DNA from: Achromobacter veterisilvae
Lineage (GTDB): Bacteria; Pseudomonadota; Gammaproteobacteria; Burkholderiales; Burkholderiaceae_B
Assembly: GCF_900496975.1 (NCBI RefSeq)
Contig: NZ_UFQC01000006.1
Location: forward strand, 124,001-188,000
Direction: 5' to 3'
Length of the DNA stretch: 64,000 nucleotides
Every line of letters begins with the position of its first letter. The first letter of the stretch is position 1. A program made the position numbers and the translations under genes. The notes below the pieces were generated by a model. It had not been told where the DNA came from. It ran no database searches and worked only from the letters and a program-made list of their open reading frames with translations. Shown here piece after piece: positions 43,033-51,852 of the stretch.

Positions 43033-43761
43033 ATGAAAACCAGCTCCAGTACAGCCGCCGACACGAAGACAACCGGCAACCATGCTCCGGCGCCTCTTTC
43101 AGAAAAGCGCCAAAAGCGTGCCGGCGAGATCCTCGCGGCGGCGCGGCAGGTTTTCATAGAAAAAGGCTTCCAAAAGGCCGCCGTAAGCGAAATCGCCCAC
43201 CGCGCCGGAATTGCCGAAGGGCTGATCTTCCGCTACTTCCCGACCAAGCGCGATCTCCTGCACGAAGTGCTGAGCGAAATGTATGAACCCTTGATCCGCG
43301 ACGTCGAAGAGGGATTCTCGCGCCTTCAGGGCTTGCGCGCGCGGCTGCGCTTCATCATCTGGCGGCACGTGCGCGTCTATGCGGAAACGCCCGGCCTGGC
43401 CCGCCTCGTCCTGCATGAAGTGCGCACGGGGCCTGACTATGCCGGCTCGGGCCTGCATGCGCTTCAGGTGCGCTACACCCAATTCGCCCAACTGGCGCTC
43501 ATGGACGCCGTGAAAGACGGAGAGCTTGCCGCAGGCGTGGACACCGAGGCTGCCCGGGCCATGCTGTATGGCGGGCTTGAGCATCTGATGTGGCCGGTAC
43601 TTTTCGGCAACCAGAGCGTCAACGTCGATGCCGTGACGGAAAGCTATACGAACCTGATGCTGCATGGCCTTCAAGCCACTACGCCGGAAACGGGAGTCGA
43701 GGCGCGCTTGTCGCGGCTGGAGTCCCTGTTCGCGGCGGCGGAAAGAGGAAAAACCGCGTAA
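43033..43761 (+). CDS. TetR-family regulator
   Basis: A 242-residue TetR regulator with a 25-residue flexible N-terminal extension, HTH at about 28-72 (AGEILAAARQVFIEKGFQKAAVSEIAHRAGIAEGLIFRYFPTKRDLL) and a TetR_C-type helical domain. It follows the carboxylase genes in the same direction by 92 bases. Best candidate to bind the TGAGT-N2-CGCTCA palindromes at 39230 and 39299 and thus to control both divergent operons, with an acyl-CoA intermediate as likely inducer (inference). Confidence 0.92.
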   Translation: MKTSSSTAADTKTTGNHAPAPLSEKRQKRAGEILAAARQVFIEKGFQKAAVSEIAHRAGIAEGLIFRYFPTKRDLLHEVLSEMYEPLIRDVEEGFSRLQGLRARLRFIIWRHVRVYAETPGLARLVLHEVRTGPDYAGSGLHALQVRYTQFAQLALMDAVKDGELAAGVDTEAARAMLYGGLEHLMWPVLFGNQSVNVDAVTESYTNLMLHGLQATTPETGVEARLSRLESLFAAAERGKTA

Positions 43762-43875
43762 TTCTCGCTGCTTGAACGGCGCCTGCATGCCCGAATCCCA
43801 TGCATGCGGGGCGCTCGCCATGACGCACGGACAACGACCGGACCCAGAGCCTCTCACGGCGCTGGATCCGCAGGC

Positions 43876-44853
43876 CTATTCCGCCTCGATCTTCGCCTCC
43901 TTCACCAGCTTGTTCCAGCTCTGGTAGCTGGAACGGACCACGGCGCTGAATTCCTGCGGCGTGCTGCTCCAGATCTCGACATACTGATCCTTGAGCTGGC
44001 GCTGCACGTCCGGCGCGGCCAGCGCTTCGCGCAGGGCGGCGTTCAAACGGTCCATGACGGGCTGGGGAATGCCGGCGGGGCCGACCACGCCCCACCACAA
44101 CTCGCCGCCGGCGGCCGCATAGCCGCCGATGCCGGCCTCGTCCATGGTCGGCACGTCGGGCAGGAAGGGCGAACGCCTGGGGCTGGTGACGGCCAAGGGG
44201 CGCAAGTTGCCCGCCTGGATGCGCGACATCGCGGTGTTGAACGTGTCGAACATGAAGGTGGTATTGCCGGCCAGCAGGTCCGTCAGGGCGGGCGCGCTGC
44301 CGCGATAGGGAATATGCGTCATCGCCGCGCCGGTCAGCGCGCGCAGCAGTTCGCCCGAAAGATGGTTGGACGAACCGTAGCCGGCCGAGCCGAAGGTGAC
44401 GTTGGCGCCGGGCTGCCGCGCCTGCGAGACCAGGCCTGCGACGGAGACGATGGGCGATTGCGAGCCGACCAGCAGGACATTGGTGTAGCGGCCCAGCAGG
44501 CCGATGTTGGAGAAGGAGTCTATCGGGTCGTACTTGGCCGACTTGGCGACATTGGGCACGATGGTCTGCGTGCCCACGCTGCCGATACCGATGACGTAAC
44601 CGTCCGGCTTGGCGCGCGCGACGTAGTCGGCGCCCAAGGCGCCGCCGGCGCCCGTGCGGTTCTCGACGATGACCGTCTGGCCCAGGATATCTCCCATTTT
44701 CTTGGCGACCGGCCGGGACACGATGTCCATGGGCCCGCCCGCGGAAAAGGGCACGATCCAGGTAATGGGCCGTTCGGGCCATTGCGCGCGCGCCGCGCCG
44801 GCATGGCAGAGCAGCGCGGCCGGAAGCAGCGCCATCAGGCTTTTCTTGAACAT
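43876..44853 (-). CDS. Bug/TctC-family substrate-binding protein
   Basis: A 325-residue periplasmic protein: Sec signal MFKKSLMALLPAALLCHAGAARA (cleavage about 23), WPERPITWIVPFSAGGPMDIVSR, VENRTGAGGALGADYVA, IPYRGSAPALTDLLAGN. Last gene of a four-gene minus-strand unit (Bug, CoA-transferase, enoyl-CoA hydratase, Bug) controlled by the divergent IclR gene. Two Bug proteins in one unit may bind different substrates or stereoisomers. Confidence 0.92.
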   Translation of the reverse strand: MFKKSLMALLPAALLCHAGAARAQWPERPITWIVPFSAGGPMDIVSRPVAKKMGDILGQTVIVENRTGAGGALGADYVARAKPDGYVIGIGSVGTQTIVPNVAKSAKYDPIDSFSNIGLLGRYTNVLLVGSQSPIVSVAGLVSQARQPGANVTFGSAGYGSSNHLSGELLRALTGAAMTHIPYRGSAPALTDLLAGNTTFMFDTFNTAMSRIQAGNLRPLAVTSPRRSPFLPDVPTMDEAGIGGYAAAGGELWWGVVGPAGIPQPVMDRLNAALREALAAPDVQRQLKDQYVEIWSSTPQEFSAVVRSSYQSWNKLVKEAKIEAE

Positions 44854-44869
44854 GGCTGTCTCCCCGGCG

Positions 44870-45622
44870 TCACATGAATTTTTCGCGCGCCTGGCGCGCT
44901 TCCGCGCTCTGGCCGCACACCAGCGCCTGGTCCACGTCCATATAGGTGCTGACGAAGTTCAGGGCATGGGCATGGGCGTTGACGCTTTCCTTGCTCATCT
45001 TGACCACGTGCGACGGCGATTTCGCCACCTGGCCGGCCAGCGCCGTGGCGCGCTCGACGGCCGTCCCCGCCGGAGCCAACCAGTCGGCCAACCCCCATTC
45101 CAGGGCCGTGGCGGCAGGCATCCGCTCGCCCAGCAGCATGATCTGCTTGGCGCGCGAAGCGCCCACCATGTTCACCAGGCGCGGCACCGTATGCCATACC
45201 AGCGGAATGCCGATCTGCACTTCCGGCACGAAGAGGAAGGCGTTGTCCGCCATGACGCGCCAGTCGCAAGCCAGCGTCAGCGCAATGCCGCCGCCGACGT
45301 TGAAACCCTCGATGGCGGCGATGGTTAGCTGCGGCAGGCCCTCCCAGGCCTTGCACATGCGGGCCCCGGTGGAGGCCAGATAGCGGCGCTCGTCCAGCGA
45401 TTTCTCCTCGATGGCCCAGCGCTGCGGGTCTTTCAGATCGACGCCTGCGGAGAAGCCCTGGGCGCTGCCCGCCAGCACGACGGCCGTAATGTCGACGCGC
45501 GACGCATAGCGGTGCGCCACGTCGATGAGTTCATTCATGGCCTGCAGGGACAATGCGTTGCGGCGTTCGCCGCGGTCGTAAGTGACCACCGCCAGGCGGT
45601 CGAACTCTTCTATCTTGATCAT
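44870..45622 (-). CDS. Enoyl-CoA hydratase/isomerase-family protein lacking one catalytic Glu
   Basis: A 250-residue crotonase-fold protein. The oxyanion segment GFSAGVDLKD is intact and the second acid/base Glu is present (VPEVQIGIPLVWH), but the first is replaced: GGGIALTLACD has Ala where hydratases have Glu in GGGCELALACD. This argues for isomerase, dehydratase or thioester-hydrolase chemistry rather than standard hydration. It lies between a CoA-transferase and a Bug gene on the same strand, 16 and 23 bases away. Confidence 0.88.
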   Translation of the reverse strand: MIKIEEFDRLAVVTYDRGERRNALSLQAMNELIDVAHRYASRVDITAVVLAGSAQGFSAGVDLKDPQRWAIEEKSLDERRYLASTGARMCKAWEGLPQLTIAAIEGFNVGGGIALTLACDWRVMADNAFLFVPEVQIGIPLVWHTVPRLVNMVGASRAKQIMLLGERMPAATALEWGLADWLAPAGTAVERATALAGQVAKSPSHVVKMSKESVNAHAHALNFVSTYMDVDQALVCGQSAEARQAREKFM

Positions 45623-45645
45623 TGCGGTCTCCTTGTCTATTTTTC

Positions 45646-46863
45646 TCAGGCCTGGCGCACCGCGCCGGCCTCGATCGCGGCGTGGATCTCCGCGTCGCTG
45701 AAGCCGAAGCGCTGCATGACTTCCTGGCTGTGCTGGCCGATGGCCGGCGGCGGCAGACGCAGCGCGCCGGGCGTGCGCTCCAGCTTGATCGGGATGCCCG
45801 TGACGCGGTATTGGCCGATGGACGCCGACATCTGCCGGGTAGCGGTGTGCTCCATGGCCAGCGCCTGCTCCACGCTCAGCATGGGCGCGCAGGGCACGCC
45901 CAAGGCCATCAACTGCTGGAATAGCTGCTGACCGTCGAACCCGGCCAATTGCCCGGCCAATTCCTTGCGCAGGGCATCCCGGTTCACCACACGGTCGCTG
46001 TTCCTGCGAAAACGTTCATCGGTGGCGAGTTCTGGCTTGCCTATCACTTCGCACAGGCGCGCGAACTGCCGATCGTTGCCCACGGCCACGAACAGTTTCT
46101 CGCTGCGGGTCGGATATAGGTCATAGGGCACGATGTTGGGATGCCCGTTGCCGGTGCGCGCCGACTTGCCGCCATTGAGCGCGTTGGAGGTATGCGGGTG
46201 CAGCATGCCCAGCGCGGTATCGAACAGGGTCACCTCTATCGACTGCCCCTGGCCGGATTTCTCGCGCTCGTACAGGGCCAGCAGGACGCCGATGACGGCG
46301 TTCATGCCGGTGGACGTATCGACCAGCGGAATACCGATGCGCACGGGATCCAGCGCCGGATCGCCATTGATCGACATCAGGCCGGACAGCGCCTGCACGG
46401 CGGCGTCGTAGCCAGGCAAACCGCCCAGTTGCCCGGTTTCGCCGAAGCCCGAAACCCGGCAATGGATCAGCCGCGGGAAACGGCGCGTCAATGCCGCCGG
46501 ATCGTCGACGCCCCATTTGCGCCAGGTGCTGAGCTTGAAGTTCTCCACCAGCACATCGACCCGCTCGAGCAGCTTGAACAGGACTTCGCGCCCGGCCGGC
46601 GCCGAGAGATCCACGGCCAGGTCCTGCTTGTTGCGGTTCAGGCCGACGTAGTAAGGCGCGTCGCCATCGACGAACGGCGGTCCGTATCCCCGCGTGTCAT
46701 CGCCGTCGTAGGATTCCAGCTTGATGACTTCGGCGCCGTGATCGCCGAGCATCTGGGCGGCGAACGGGCCGGCCAGCACGCGCGACACATCCAGGACCAC
46801 GACCCCGCTCAGGGCCGACTTGCTGATTGCGCAGGACATCTTCTTTGCAGCCTCGCCGTTCAT
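45646..46863 (-). CDS. CaiB/BaiF (class III) CoA-transferase
   Basis: A 405-residue family member: LSGVVVLDVSRVLAGPFAAQMLGDHGAEVIKLE, NRNKQDLAVDLSAPAGREVLFKLL, and catalytic Asp182 in PLVDTSTGMNA. Start ATG 46863 overlaps the stop of the upstream Bug gene by four bases; an internal ATG at 46839 is possible. Second gene of the IclR-controlled unit. Its motifs resemble the CoA-transferase at 28625-29776 more than the other three. Confidence 0.9.
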   Translation of the reverse strand: MNGEAAKKMSCAISKSALSGVVVLDVSRVLAGPFAAQMLGDHGAEVIKLESYDGDDTRGYGPPFVDGDAPYYVGLNRNKQDLAVDLSAPAGREVLFKLLERVDVLVENFKLSTWRKWGVDDPAALTRRFPRLIHCRVSGFGETGQLGGLPGYDAAVQALSGLMSINGDPALDPVRIGIPLVDTSTGMNAVIGVLLALYEREKSGQGQSIEVTLFDTALGMLHPHTSNALNGGKSARTGNGHPNIVPYDLYPTRSEKLFVAVGNDRQFARLCEVIGKPELATDERFRRNSDRVVNRDALRKELAGQLAGFDGQQLFQQLMALGVPCAPMLSVEQALAMEHTATRQMSASIGQYRVTGIPIKLERTPGALRLPPPAIGQHSQEVMQRFGFSDAEIHAAIEAGAVRQA

Positions 46864-47855
46864 TCGTTGCTGGCGCCGGAAGCCTTGACGATGGGCGCCC
46901 AACGCTCGACTTCCGACTTCATGAACGTGCCAAAGGATTCGGGCGTGCCCGGTTGCAGGATGACGCCCAGACCCTTCATGCGCTCCTGGAAGTCGGCGCG
47001 CGCCAGCACCTTCTGCAAGGCTTGGTCCAGCACGCGGATCACCTCCGGCGGCGTCTGGGCGGGCGCGATCAATCCGTACCAGGACGACACGTCGAAATCC
47101 GGGAAGCCCGACTCGGCCATGGTGGGCAACTGGGGCGCCGAGGCAATGCGTTCCTTGGTCGTCACCGCCAGCGCGCGCATGCGATCGGTCTGCACGAAGG
47201 GCCACACGGTCGGCACGTTGTCGAACATATAAGAGACCTGGCCCGCCATGACCGCCACGCCCGCCGGCGCGCTGCCGCGGTACGGCACGTGGGTGACGTC
47301 GATGCCGGCGGCGCGCTTGAACATCTCGCCGGCGATATGGATGGAGGTGCCGTTGCCCGACGAACCGAAAGTCAGCGTGTCGGGATGGGCTTTCGCATAG
47401 GCCACCAGTTCCTGCACGCTGTGCACGGGCAGTTTCGGGTTCACCACCAGCACGCTGGGGATTTTCCCGACCAGGCCCACGGGCGCGAAGTCGGTGGCGA
47501 GATTGAAGCCCGGCTTGTCGTAGAGGGTCTGGTTGATGGCGCTGGTGACGGCGACCATCAGCAGGGTGTAGCCGTCCGGCTTGGCGCGGGCGACCTGCGA
47601 GGCGGCGATATTGCTGCCCGCGCCCGGCTTGTTTTCCACCACGACCGATTGCTTCAGCTCCGCGCCGATCTCCGTGGCGATCATGCGCGCCATGGCGTCG
47701 GTGGGCCCGCCGGCGGCGAAGCCCACTTGCAGCGTCACGGCGCGCTCGGGATAGGCCGCGCGGGCATGGCCGGCGAATCCGCAAACGCCCAGCGCAATCG
47801 CCAGTCCGGTGTTCAATGCTGGCCGCCGCAGCCAGTGCTTCCACGATCCCTGCAT
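46860..47855 (-). CDS. Bug/TctC-family substrate-binding protein
   Basis: A 331-residue periplasmic binder with a longer signal peptide (residues 1 to about 35, ending GHARAAYPE) preceded by basic residues, then VTLQVGFAAGGPTDAMARM, VVENKPGAGSNIAA and VPYRGSAPAGVAVMAGQ. ATG 47855 has GGAGACAACC directly upstream. First gene of the four-gene unit; its promoter region carries the IclR-type palindromes at 47908-47941, and the IclR gene diverges. Confidence 0.92.
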   Translation of the reverse strand: MQGSWKHWLRRPALNTGLAIALGVCGFAGHARAAYPERAVTLQVGFAAGGPTDAMARMIATEIGAELKQSVVVENKPGAGSNIAASQVARAKPDGYTLLMVAVTSAINQTLYDKPGFNLATDFAPVGLVGKIPSVLVVNPKLPVHSVQELVAYAKAHPDTLTFGSSGNGTSIHIAGEMFKRAAGIDVTHVPYRGSAPAGVAVMAGQVSYMFDNVPTVWPFVQTDRMRALAVTTKERIASAPQLPTMAESGFPDFDVSSWYGLIAPAQTPPEVIRVLDQALQKVLARADFQERMKGLGVILQPGTPESFGTFMKSEVERWAPIVKASGASNE

Positions 47856-47907
47856 GGTTGTCTCCGTTGTCCGATCAGGTGGAATCGGATAGTACGGAAA
47901 ATGCACA

Positions 47908-47941
47908 ACATTCATATAGAATGTGTGCATATATCGCACAC
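47908..47941. promoter_or_regulatory. Two overlapping IclR-type operator palindromes
   Basis: ACATTCATATAGAATGT (47908-47924, perfect, six-base arms) overlaps by two bases with GTGTGCATATATCGCACAC (47923-47941, six-base arms). They lie between the divergent starts of the Bug gene (47855) and the IclR gene (47963). The AT-rich dyads in GC-rich surroundings suggest a dense regulator site covering both promoters; the second ends 22 bases before the IclR start codon, consistent with autoregulation. Confidence 0.65.
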
Positions 47942-47962
47942 TAATGCCTACCACCCCCAGAC

Positions 47963-48745
47963 ATGCAGACCGACCCGCCCTCTTCCACTCCCCGCACTTT
48001 GCTCAAGGGACTTAACGTGCTCAGCCTGCTGAGGGCCTCGGCGCCGGCCGGGCTGGGCGCGACCGAGGTCGCGGCCCGCACGGGCCTGGACCGGGTCAAT
48101 GTGCAGCGCCTGTTTCTCGCGCTCGAGGCCAGCGGCTGGGTGCGCCGGAACAAGGCGGGCAAGCGCTTCTTCGCCGGCGACGACGCCGACCGAATGCAAG
48201 CCAGCCTGTGGACGCCGCCCGACGTAAGCCAGGACCTGATCGTCGCCGCCATCGAAGGCATGCGCAGGCTGGCCCGGCAACTGGGCGACGCGGTGTTCCT
48301 CATCGGCCGCGACGGCACCGAATCCGTCGGCATACACCGCGAGATCGGCGACTATCCGATGCAGATCCTGGCCAGCCATGCGGGCAAGCGGCATCCGCTG
48401 GGCGTAGGGTCGGCGGGGATGGCGCTGCTATCCGCCCTGCCCGATGCCGAGGCCCGGGCGGTCGTGAAGGCCAATTCGCCGCGGCTGGAAGAGTACGGCG
48501 GCATCAGCGCCGAAATGATCGACCGCCTGCGCCTCAATACCCGCCAGCGCGGCTACGCGGTCATGCAGAACTACGCTGTGAGCGGCGCCCTGGGAGTCGG
48601 CTGCGCGCTGACGCGCGCCGACGGCACGCCGGTGCTGGCCATGAGCGTGAGCGCCATCACGGATCGCATGCCCATCGCGCGGCAGGCCGAAACCGCGCGC
48701 CTGCTGCGGCGCGAACTGGACGGCCTGAAGAGCTTTCTGGATTGA
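47963..48745 (+). CDS. IclR-family transcriptional regulator
   Basis: A 260-residue regulator with an N-terminal winged helix (LLKGLNVLSLLRASAPAGLGATEVAARTGLDRVNVQRLFLALEASGWV) and an IclR effector domain containing RDGTESVGIHREIGDYPM, GKRHPLGVGSAGMALLS and a C-terminal GVGCALTRADGTPVLAMSVSA. It is divergent from the Bug/CoA-transferase/hydratase/Bug unit and most likely regulates it in response to the transported acid. Confidence 0.93.
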   Translation: MQTDPPSSTPRTLLKGLNVLSLLRASAPAGLGATEVAARTGLDRVNVQRLFLALEASGWVRRNKAGKRFFAGDDADRMQASLWTPPDVSQDLIVAAIEGMRRLARQLGDAVFLIGRDGTESVGIHREIGDYPMQILASHAGKRHPLGVGSAGMALLSALPDAEARAVVKANSPRLEEYGGISAEMIDRLRLNTRQRGYAVMQNYAVSGALGVGCALTRADGTPVLAMSVSAITDRMPIARQAETARLLRRELDGLKSFLD

Positions 48746-48808
48746 GGGCAGCAATCGCGCCGGGCCGAAACGAGACAGGCCGTATTCCGCTAGAGGCCCC
48801 GAGTCCGG

Positions 48809-49978
48809 CTATCGCATCTGTCCGGCCCGTTGGGCCAATTCGCGCAGGATCTCTTCGGTATGCTGGCCCAGCCGCGGCGCGGCCGCGCCTGCCTGTGGCG
48901 GTGTCTTGGACCAGCGCGCGGCCGGCGCCAGGCCACGGTACTCGTTGCCGTCCTGGTCCCGGTAGCGGCGCACCACGCCCTGCCCGGACGCCTCCAGCCG
49001 CGAGATCAGCGTGTCCAGGTCCGGCGACTGCGCCGCGGGAATGTCCGCATCCTTGAGCAACGCCAGCCAGGCATCGGTGGTCCGCAAGGCCATCTGCTCG
49101 TCGACGAAGGCATATACCTCGTCGATATGGCGCGTGCGGCTGGCCATGCTGCGAAAGCGCGGGTCCTCTTCCCACAGGCGGCCCGCCCCCGCCAGCCTCA
49201 GAAAGGCCTCCCAATGCCTGTCGGTGTAGACGATGGTGCTGATCCAGCCATCCAGCGTCTTGTACGGCCGGCGGTAGCGCGACAGCAGGCGCGGATTGCC
49301 CGCCGGCCCGAGCGGCGGCTCGAACGAGGCCGCGCCCAGATGGTCAGCAAGCACGAACGACGCCATGGTCTCGTACATGGGAATTTCGACGTACTGCCCC
49401 GTCCCGCCGCGTTCGCGTTGCAGCATCGCGGCCAGCACGGCCTGCGCGGCGAACAGGCCCATGGTCTTGTCGGCCAGATTCAGCGGCAGGTAACTGGGCG
49501 GGCCGCCGCCGGCGCGCGCCACCAGATCGGGCAGCGCCACCATGCCCTGGATCAAATCGTCGTAGGCCGGCCGCCCCGCATCCGGCCCGTCCTCGGCGAA
49601 GCCGGACAGGAATACGTACACCAGCCCAGGGTTGCAGCCACTGAGCGCGGCCCAGTCCAGGCCCAGCTTTTTCAGCGCCCTGGCCCGCATATTGGTGATG
49701 AACACATCCGCCGATTCCACCGCCTGGCGCAGAATGGCGGCCGAGTCCGGCGCCTTCAGGTCCAGGCACAGGCTGCGCTTGCCCCGGTTCAGGTTCAGGA
49801 ACACCGGCCCCATGCCCGGCTCGCGCGCCGGTCCCATTTCGCGCATGATGTCGCCCTCGGGCGACTCCAGCTTGATCACGTCGGCGCCGTACTCGGCCAG
49901 CATCTGCGTGGCGTAAGGCCCCATGATGACGCTGGTCAGGTCCAGCACCCGCACGCCAGCCAACGGAAGCTTGCCCAT
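48809..49978 (-). CDS. CaiB/BaiF (class III) CoA-transferase
   Basis: A 389-residue member: LAGVRVLDLTSVIMGPYATQMLAEYGADVIKLESPEGD and catalytic Asp170 in LNLADKTMGLF. GFAEDGPDAGRPAYDDLIQGMVAL resembles the CoA-transferase at 32262-33455. ATG 49978 has GGAG eight bases upstream; in-frame sequence further upstream lies in the gap to the Bug gene. Third gene of the unit enoyl-CoA hydratase, Bug, CoA-transferase (minus strand). Confidence 0.9.
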   Translation of the reverse strand: MGKLPLAGVRVLDLTSVIMGPYATQMLAEYGADVIKLESPEGDIMREMGPAREPGMGPVFLNLNRGKRSLCLDLKAPDSAAILRQAVESADVFITNMRARALKKLGLDWAALSGCNPGLVYVFLSGFAEDGPDAGRPAYDDLIQGMVALPDLVARAGGGPPSYLPLNLADKTMGLFAAQAVLAAMLQRERGGTGQYVEIPMYETMASFVLADHLGAASFEPPLGPAGNPRLLSRYRRPYKTLDGWISTIVYTDRHWEAFLRLAGAGRLWEEDPRFRSMASRTRHIDEVYAFVDEQMALRTTDAWLALLKDADIPAAQSPDLDTLISRLEASGQGVVRRYRDQDGNEYRGLAPAARWSKTPPQAGAAAPRLGQHTEEILRELAQRAGQMR

Positions 49979-49992
49979 GCTCGCGTCTCCGC

Positions 49993-50964
49993 TCACTGCA
50001 CCACGATATGCGCGTCGCGCACGATATCGCCCCATTTGCGGATCTCGGCGCTCACGTACTCGCGGAACGCGGCCGCGTCCATGTCGCCCGGCGTGGTGCC
50101 CTGCTCCGCCAACAGCTTGATGAAGGCCGGCTCGCTCATGGATTCGCGCGCCAGCGCGTTCAGCCGCTCGACCAGCGCCGGCGGCGTGCCGGCGGGCGCA
50201 TAGAAGCCGATCCAGATTTCGGTCTCGTAACCGGGCACGCCCTGCTCGGCGATGGTGGGCACGTCAGGCAGCATCGGGTTGCGCTCTCGCGTGGACACGG
50301 CAATGGCGCGCAGCTTGCCGCTCTGCACATATTTGATGGCGGTCAGCGCATCGACGAAGGAGGCCTGGATCTGCCCGCCCAGCAGATCGTTCAGCGCCAG
50401 CGCGGTGCCCTGGTAGGGCACGTGCAGCAACGGAGCGCCGCTGCGGCTGGCCAGCAGTTCACCGGACAAGTGGGTCGTGCCGCCCACTCCCGCCGAACCG
50501 TAGCTCAGGCTGCCGGAACGCTTGGCGTAGGCCAGCAGTTCCGGCAAAGTCTTCGCGGGCACGGCGGGGTTCACCACCAGCACGTTGGGGGTGCGCGCCA
50601 GCATCGCGATCGGCGCGAAGTCCTTCTCGGTATCGTAGGGCAACTGTTTGGTGATCGCGGGATTGACCACATGCGCGGTGGTCGTGACCAGCAGGGTGTA
50701 GCCGTCGGCGGACGCGCGCGCCACTTTTTCTCCGCCGATGACGCCGCCCGCGCCCGTGCGGTTGTCCACCACCACCGGTTGCTTGAGCTGGCCTTGCATC
50801 GTCTTGGCCAACTGCCGCGCCAGCACGTCGGTCATGCCGCCCGCCGCGAACGGCACCACCAGCGTGACCGGCTGGCTCGGATAGGGCGCGGCCGACGCCG
50901 CCGCCGCGGCCAACAGCGCGCACGCGCCCGTCAGCCAATTCTTGATGCGTGATTTCCGTTTCAT
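49993..50964 (-). CDS. Bug/TctC-family substrate-binding protein
   Basis: A 323-residue periplasmic binder: basic start MKRKSRIKNWLTGACALLAA, cleavage near ASAAPYPS (about residue 26), then VTLVVPFAAGGMTDVLARQ, VDNRTGAGGVIGGEKVA and VPYQGTALALNDLLGGQ. Only 14 bases separate it from the CoA-transferase gene downstream and 26 from the hydratase upstream, so the three are one operon. As with the other Bug genes there is no TctA/TctB permease in the window. Confidence 0.92.
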   Translation of the reverse strand: MKRKSRIKNWLTGACALLAAAAASAAPYPSQPVTLVVPFAAGGMTDVLARQLAKTMQGQLKQPVVVDNRTGAGGVIGGEKVARASADGYTLLVTTTAHVVNPAITKQLPYDTEKDFAPIAMLARTPNVLVVNPAVPAKTLPELLAYAKRSGSLSYGSAGVGGTTHLSGELLASRSGAPLLHVPYQGTALALNDLLGGQIQASFVDALTAIKYVQSGKLRAIAVSTRERNPMLPDVPTIAEQGVPGYETEIWIGFYAPAGTPPALVERLNALARESMSEPAFIKLLAEQGTTPGDMDAAAFREYVSAEIRKWGDIVRDAHIVVQ

Positions 50965-50990
50965 TGTCTGTCTCCTCGAGGGCGGCGCTC

Positions 50991-51761
50991 TCAGGCGCGT
51001 TTGCGATGCTGCAGGAAGGCTTCCATATACCGCTTGGGTTCATCGGTGTCGTAGGCCGACACCAGCGCGTCGATCCCGATCGAGATGGCCTCGGCCAGCG
51101 GCATGCGCTCCCAATCGCGGATCAGTTTCTTCTGGATCCGCATGGCCTGCGGCCCGCCTTCCAGCAATTCCTTCTGCCAGGCCGCCGCGCGCAGCGCCAG
51201 TTCGCCCTCGGCCGCAACGTCCGTGATCAGGCCCCAGTCGCAGGCCTGCCGGGCGGGTATCATCCGCCCGCTGAGCAGCAGATCGCGGGTGCGGGTCCAG
51301 CCGATCATGCCTGGCAGCATCGCGCCATGGATCACGGACGGCACGCCCAGCTTGACCTCCGGCATGCCGAACTTCGCATCCGCGCCGGCGACCTTGATGT
51401 CGCATACCGCCGCCACCTCCATGCCCGCGCCCAGGCAATAACCGGAGATCACCGACATCGTCGGGAACGGCAGGTCTCGCAGTTGCTCGCACAACGCGTG
51501 CACGCCGCGAATGTACGCGTCGATGTCGGCCTTGCCCGCGTCCTTCAGGAACTTGATGTCCGCGCCGCCGAGGAACGCGGCCGCCCCGCCCTGCACGATC
51601 AGCAGGCGGATGCTTTCGTCCCGCGCCAGGGCGCGCAGCGTCTCGGTGTAGACCACCGCGGCTTCGGAGGTCAGCAAATTGAGCCGGCCGTTGTCAAAGG
51701 TGATGGCGACCACGCCGTCGGCGCGGCGGTCGATATGGCACTGGGGAGTCTGGGTCTGCAT
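50991..51761 (-). CDS. Enoyl-CoA hydratase/isomerase (crotonase family)
   Basis: A 256-residue crotonase. GAAAFLGGADIKFLKDAG is the oxyanion segment, and both catalytic glutamates are present (GAGMEVAAVCD and GMPEVKLGVPSV). First gene of the unit with the Bug protein and CoA-transferase, and divergent from the LysR gene, which probably controls it through the site at 51826-51841. Confidence 0.92.
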   Translation of the reverse strand: MQTQTPQCHIDRRADGVVAITFDNGRLNLLTSEAAVVYTETLRALARDESIRLLIVQGGAAAFLGGADIKFLKDAGKADIDAYIRGVHALCEQLRDLPFPTMSVISGYCLGAGMEVAAVCDIKVAGADAKFGMPEVKLGVPSVIHGAMLPGMIGWTRTRDLLLSGRMIPARQACDWGLITDVAAEGELALRAAAWQKELLEGGPQAMRIQKKLIRDWERMPLAEAISIGIDALVSAYDTDEPKRYMEAFLQHRKRA

Positions 51762-51825
51762 GCATGCCTCGCTGGGTAGATGCGAGGCATCATAGGTTTG
51801 GCCGCATTAATGAGACAATGGAATT

Positions 51826-51841
51826 CTTAGACTTTACTAAG
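51826..51841. promoter_or_regulatory. LysR-type operator palindrome
   Basis: CTTAGACTTTACTAAG: five-base arms around six bases, 11 bases upstream of the LysR start and 65 upstream of the divergent enoyl-CoA hydratase start. Matches the T-N11-A style of LysR boxes and lies where autoregulation and divergent activation are usually combined. Confidence 0.6.
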
Positions 51842-51852
51842 TCCATCGTGGA

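Noticed and set aside
45646-47844. A 732-residue open frame fused to the CoA-transferase
   Set aside because: The N-terminal 330 codons are an alternative reading of the Bug gene at 46860-47855; the CoA-transferase domain starts at 46863.
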